NCBI GenBank assembly: GCA_012838715.1
Contig: DUOR01000074.1
Location: 1-8,001, forward strand
Direction of reading: 5' to 3'
Origin: Actinomycetales bacterium
Lineage (GTDB): Bacteria; Actinomycetota; Actinomycetes; Mycobacteriales; Mycobacteriaceae
DNA length: 8,001 bases
The notes beneath the pieces are model-generated. The model was not told the DNA's origin. It did not search any database and saw only the letters and a list, made by a program, of their open reading frames with translations. The translations under genes and the position numbers were made by a program. Shown here in pieces: positions 5,532-8,001 of this stretch; within the stretch, counting starts at the first letter, position 1; every line of letters starts with the position of its first letter.

Positions 5532-6131
5532 TCAGCCGATTCCCATCACGATGGCCGCCCCTTCGCGGGCGGCTTTTTCGTGCAGTCCGAGGATTTCCCC
5601 GTACGCCGCGACCACCGCGCCGACGTTGAAGTCGCAGCGGGCGCCGTGGATCCGGTTGCCGCCCCGGCGGAAGATGCGGCCCAGCCGGGTGGCGGGGCGG
5701 GCGTCGGCGGTGGCGGCCTCGACGTCGACTTCGCGCAGCGCCGCCAGCACCGCGGCGACGCGGGCGGGGGACGTCACGCCGTAGTGGGCGTCGGCGGGGA
5801 ATTCGTGCTCGCCCATCACCGCTTGCCGACGGGGGTTCACCGGATCCCACCCGCCCGAATCGTCCCCGGTGACCAGGAGAAGGACGCCGCGCCACAGTTC
5901 GCCGAGATGCGCGCGGGAAGGTTCGGTGCCGTGGTCGCCGGCGGCCGGGTCGCGGTCGGTGGAGCTGCCGTCGGGGTGGTCGCCGGCGGTGTCGTCGGCA
6001 AGCTCATGCGATTCGTCGAGCAGGTCGATGATGAGGTTGCTCGCGGCGTCGTCGTCCCCGGAATCGGCGAGGAGCATGATGTCGTCGAATGCGGCGGCGG
6101 GGACGACGGCATAGTCGGCGAACATTGCCAT
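5532..6131 (-). CDS. DUF1877 family protein
   Basis: This 199-residue, probably cytoplasmic protein is acidic in its first half. The pattern resembles DUF1877 (YfbM-like) proteins, whose biochemical role is not established: LGELWRGVLLLVTGD (76-90), DPVNPRRQAVMGEHEF (96-111), YGVTSPARVAAVLAALREVD (117-136), then a C-terminal LHEKAAREGAAIVMGI (183-198) like the family's final helix and strand. The segment at 44-74 is a low-complexity Asp/Gly/Ser insertion. The start at 6131 has GAGGAG 4 nt upstream. The Met two codons later (6125) has it at 10 nt and is an equal candidate. A longer frame reaching 6443 is rejected because it crosses the pntB terminator and is compositionally unlike a protein. 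Nothing in the neighbourhood suggests a partner. Confidence 0.85.
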   Translation of the reverse strand: MAMFADYAVVPAAAFDDIMLLADSGDDDAASNLIIDLLDESHELADDTAGDHPDGSSTDRDPAAGDHGTEPSRAHLGELWRGVLLLVTGDDSGGWDPVNPRRQAVMGEHEFPADAHYGVTSPARVAAVLAALREVDVEAATADARPATRLGRIFRRGGNRIHGARCDFNVGAVVAAYGEILGLHEKAAREGAAIVMGIG

Positions 6132-6166
6132 GGGGCTCCTCGGGGTAACGGGCGGGGCGCGGATTG

Positions 6167-6202
6167 CGCCTGGTCGGGCACCGGGTCGGGCACCTGGTCG
6201 GG
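6167..6202 (-). repeat. Three 12-bp tandem repeats in the DUF1877 gene leader
   Basis: Plus-strand units CGCCTGGTCGGG, CACCGGGTCGGG and CACCTGGTCGGG are contiguous and lie 36 to 71 bp upstream of the start codon. On the coding strand they read CCCGACCAGGTG-like. The middle copy differs by one base from the third. Confidence 0.75.
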
Positions 6203-6241
6203 TGCGGGAACGCCACAGTGGGCCGCCCGCGACCAGATCGC

Positions 6242-6247
6242 AGTCTA
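6242..6247 (-). promoter_or_regulatory. Candidate -10 element for the DUF1877 gene
   Basis: On the minus strand TAGACT fits the actinobacterial TANNNT -10 and lies about 110 bp upstream of the start, so the 12-bp repeats would be in the transcribed leader. No convincing -35 is visible upstream. Confidence 0.35.
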
Positions 6248-6288
6248 GTTGCCCCGCCGGCATTCGCCCGGTCGACCCCGCGCACGAA

Positions 6289-6319
6289 GAAACCCGCAAC
6301 CGAAACGGTTGCGGGTTTC
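6289..6319 (-). terminator. Rho-independent terminator after pntB
   Basis: A perfect 14-bp stem, GAAACCCGCAACCG against CGGTTGCGGGTTTC with a 3-nt loop, starts 23 bp after the pntB stop. On the minus strand it ends in TTTCTTCGT, a T-rich though interrupted tail. It isolates the pntB operon from the DUF1877 gene downstream. Confidence 0.9.
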
Positions 6320-6342
6320 CGCGTGGTTGGGGAGTCCGGCCC

Positions 6343-7977
6343 CTACCGCGAGTTCGCGGTGACCGGCACCTGGCCAGCGCCGGCGCCCGGAGCGGAACCG
6401 CCGGGGCGGGCGGCCGCGCCGGAACCGGAGCCGCCGGCCGCACCGGACTTCAGCTCGGAGATGATGCTCTCCACCGAGGACTTCGCGTCGCCGAGCAGCA
6501 TGTCGGTGTTGTCGTTGAAGAACAACGGGTTCTGCACGCCGGCGTAACCGGAGCCCATCGAGCGCTTGAACACGATGACCTTCTCGGCCTCCCAGACCTT
6601 CAGCACCGGCATGCCGGCGATGGGGGAGCCGGGCTGCTCGGCAATCGGGTTGACGGTGTCGTTCGCGCCGATGACCAGCACGACGTCGACGTCGCCGAAG
6701 TCGTCGTTGACCTCGTCCATCTCCAGGACCACGTCGTAGGGCACCTTCGCCTCGGCGAGCAGCACGTTCATGTGGCCCGGCAGGCGGCCGGCGACCGGGT
6801 GGATGCCGAAGGTGACGTCCTTGCCGGCCTCGCGCAGGGTGCGGGTCAGCTCGGCCACCGGGTACTGCGCCTGCGACACGGCCATGCCGTAGCCCGGGGT
6901 GATCATCACGGTCCGGGCCTGCTTCAGCAGATCCGCGGCCTCGGGGGCGTCGACCTCGGTGTGGGTGCCGGCCTCGGCGCCGTCGGCAAGCACGCTTTCA
7001 TCGGTGCCGAAGCCGCCCAGCAGCACGTTCAGGAAGGAACGGTTCATGGCCACGCACATGACGTAGGACAGGTACGCGCCGGAGGAACCGACCAGGGCGC
7101 CGGTGATGATGAGCAGCGGGTTGCCCAGCATCAGGCCGGTGAACGCCGCGGCCCACCCGGAGTAGGAGTTCATGATGGACACGACCACCGGCATGTCGCC
7201 GCCGCCGATGGCGGCAACGAGGTGCCAGCCGAGGAAGAGGGACAGGGCGGTCATGACGCCCAGCGCGGTCCATGCCAGGGAACCGTCGCCGACGACGATG
7301 AACACGACCATCAGGGCCAGGGACACCAGCAGCACGATGACGTTCAACACGTTGCGGGCGGGCAGCAGAATCGGGGTGCCCGAAACCTTCTCGGCCAGCT
7401 TCAGGCCGGCCAGCACCGAACCGGTGAAGGTGACGCCGCCGACGAACACGCCGAGGAACACCTCGCCCAGGTGGAAGGCGTAGGCACCGCCGGTCAGGTC
7501 GGTGTCCGCCAGGAAGGAGTTGTAGCCGATGAACACCGCGGCCAGGCCGACGAAGCCGTTGAAGTACGCGATGAGCTGCGGCAGGCCCGTCATCTCGACG
7601 GACCGGGCGCGCCAGACGCCGAACATGGCGCCCAGGGCCATCGCCAGGCCGATGAGCAGCAGCGTCACAATCGGACCCATGTGGTCGCCGGAGGTGTCGC
7701 GGGCGGAGGTGACCAGCGCCTGCACGATGGCGATGCCCACCGCCGCGCCCATGCCCGCCATGCCCAGCGTGTTGCCGCGGCGGGCGGTCTCCGGCTTCGA
7801 CAAGCCGGCCAGCGCCATGATGAACAGGATGGCCGCGGCGATGTAGCCGAGGGTGGACAGACGGTTGGTCCAGTCGACGACGGCGTCGGTGGTCCCCGCG
7901 TCGGCGGGGGCCGCGGCCGCCCGGATGATGGTGGCGCCGATTCCGCCGGCGCCGGTGAAGGTGTCGTATGCGCTCAT
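6343..7977 (-). CDS. pntB: NAD(P) transhydrogenase subunit beta
   Basis: PntB forms the membrane proton channel (domain II) and NADP(H)-binding domain III of the enzyme that couples hydride transfer between NADH and NADP+ to proton movement. The 544 residues contain an N-terminal extension (1-40), about eight or nine hydrophobic helices (about 41-315) including the [18 protein letters not shown] loop (258-275) and [13 protein letters not shown] (293-305), a linker, and domain III (about 350-510). Domain III shows the NADP-site motifs [10 protein letters not shown] (362-371), [14 protein letters not shown] (397-410), GANDTVNP (437-444) and [16 protein letters not shown] (471-486). E. coli PntB is about 462 residues. 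The excess is the N-terminal extension and a Gly/Ala/Ser/Pro tail (511-544). AAGGAAGAGG upstream of the ATG at 7977 supplies the SD. The preceding stop is 3 nt away, so it is in an operon, probably with pntA. Confidence 0.97.
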   Translation of the reverse strand: MSAYDTFTGAGGIGATIIRAAAAPADAGTTDAVVDWTNRLSTLGYIAAAILFIMALAGLSKPETARRGNTLGMAGMGAAVGIAIVQALVTSARDTSGDHMGPIVTLLLIGLAMALGAMFGVWRARSVEMTGLPQLIAYFNGFVGLAAVFIGYNSFLADTDLTGGAYAFHLGEVFLGVFVGGVTFTGSVLAGLKLAEKVSGTPILLPARNVLNVIVLLVSLALMVVFIVVGDGSLAWTALGVMTALSLFLGWHLVAAIGGGDMPVVVSIMNSYSGWAAAFTGLMLGNPLLIITGALVGSSGAYLSYVMCVAMNRSFLNVLLGGFGTDESVLADGAEAGTHTEVDAPEAADLLKQARTVMITPGYGMAVSQAQYPVAELTRTLREAGKDVTFGIHPVAGRLPGHMNVLLAEAKVPYDVVLEMDEVNDDFGDVDVVLVIGANDTVNPIAEQPGSPIAGMPVLKVWEAEKVIVFKRSMGSGYAGVQNPLFFNDNTDMLLGDAKSSVESIISELKSGAAGGSGSGAAARPGGSAPGAGAGQVPVTANSR

Positions 7978-7980
7978 GGC

Positions 7981-8001
7981 TTAGGCCTCTTCCTTGACGA
8001 A
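7981..8001 (-). CDS. Last codons of the gene upstream of pntB, probably pntA (alpha subunit)
   Basis: Reading in from the right edge, six codons (FVKEEA) and a TAA end 3 nt before the pntB ATG. The charged C-terminus after a Phe resembles the end of the alpha-subunit membrane segment, and pntA (or pntAb) normally precedes pntB. A second frame would stop at the TGA overlapping the pntB ATG, so the frame itself is not certain from seven codons. Confidence 0.45.
   Translation of the reverse strand, partial: FVKEEA

Noticed and set aside
5112..6248. Plus-strand open frame across the end of the transpeptidase gene and the DUF1877 gene
   Set aside because: It overlaps two supported genes in other frames and crosses the CCGGCCGG array; its product has no family signature.
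6132..6443. N-terminal extension of the DUF1877 gene upstream to 6443
   Set aside because: It would overlap the pntB coding end and run through its terminator, with an Arg/Pro-rich sequence unlike the rest. The start at 6131 or 6125 has an SD.

Overview
The window is GC-rich, with the G/C-biased third positions, GTG start and apparently leaderless genes of an actinobacterium. DtxR-type iron boxes, a membrane-anchored YkuD L,D-transpeptidase and a CapA-type protein fit the Mycobacteriales, and a high-GC Corynebacterium-like organism is my best guess. That is inference: no rRNA or taxon-specific marker is present.

Layout, left to right. (1) At 1-1341 on the minus strand is an iron/siderophore ABC uptake operon. 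It holds a Tat-like lipoprotein substrate-binding protein, overlapped by 20 nt by the start of a downstream gene (probably the permease) that leaves the window. Its upstream region (1342-1537) carries two DtxR-like boxes 20 bp apart, a 9-bp inverted repeat, a possible 10-codon leader ORF with a good Shine-Dalgarno (SD) sequence, and a 9-bp tandem repeat. (2) At 1863-3101 on the plus strand is a protein resembling the C-terminal part of DUF2786-type proteins, with a long, extremely acidic tail. (3) At 3114-4388 (minus) is a membrane-anchored CapA-family metallophosphatase-like protein, and at 4648-5454 (plus) an L,D-transpeptidase. The two diverge from a 259-bp region, and both look leaderless. 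(4) At 5532-6131 (minus) is a DUF1877-family protein. (5) At 6343-7977 (minus) is pntB, the beta subunit of proton-translocating NAD(P) transhydrogenase, followed by a strong hairpin terminator and preceded by the last codons of what is probably pntA.

Functionally these are separate housekeeping or envelope units rather than one pathway: iron acquisition under DtxR-like control, two envelope proteins that may share a regulatory region, and membrane redox balance. I see no mobile element, CRISPR array, tRNA or rRNA. The parts least explained by known families are the acidic tail of the 1863-3101 protein, the structured leader of the iron operon, and several short degenerate tandem repeats (9, 12, 12, 13 and 18 bp) in leaders, gene ends and disordered coding segments.
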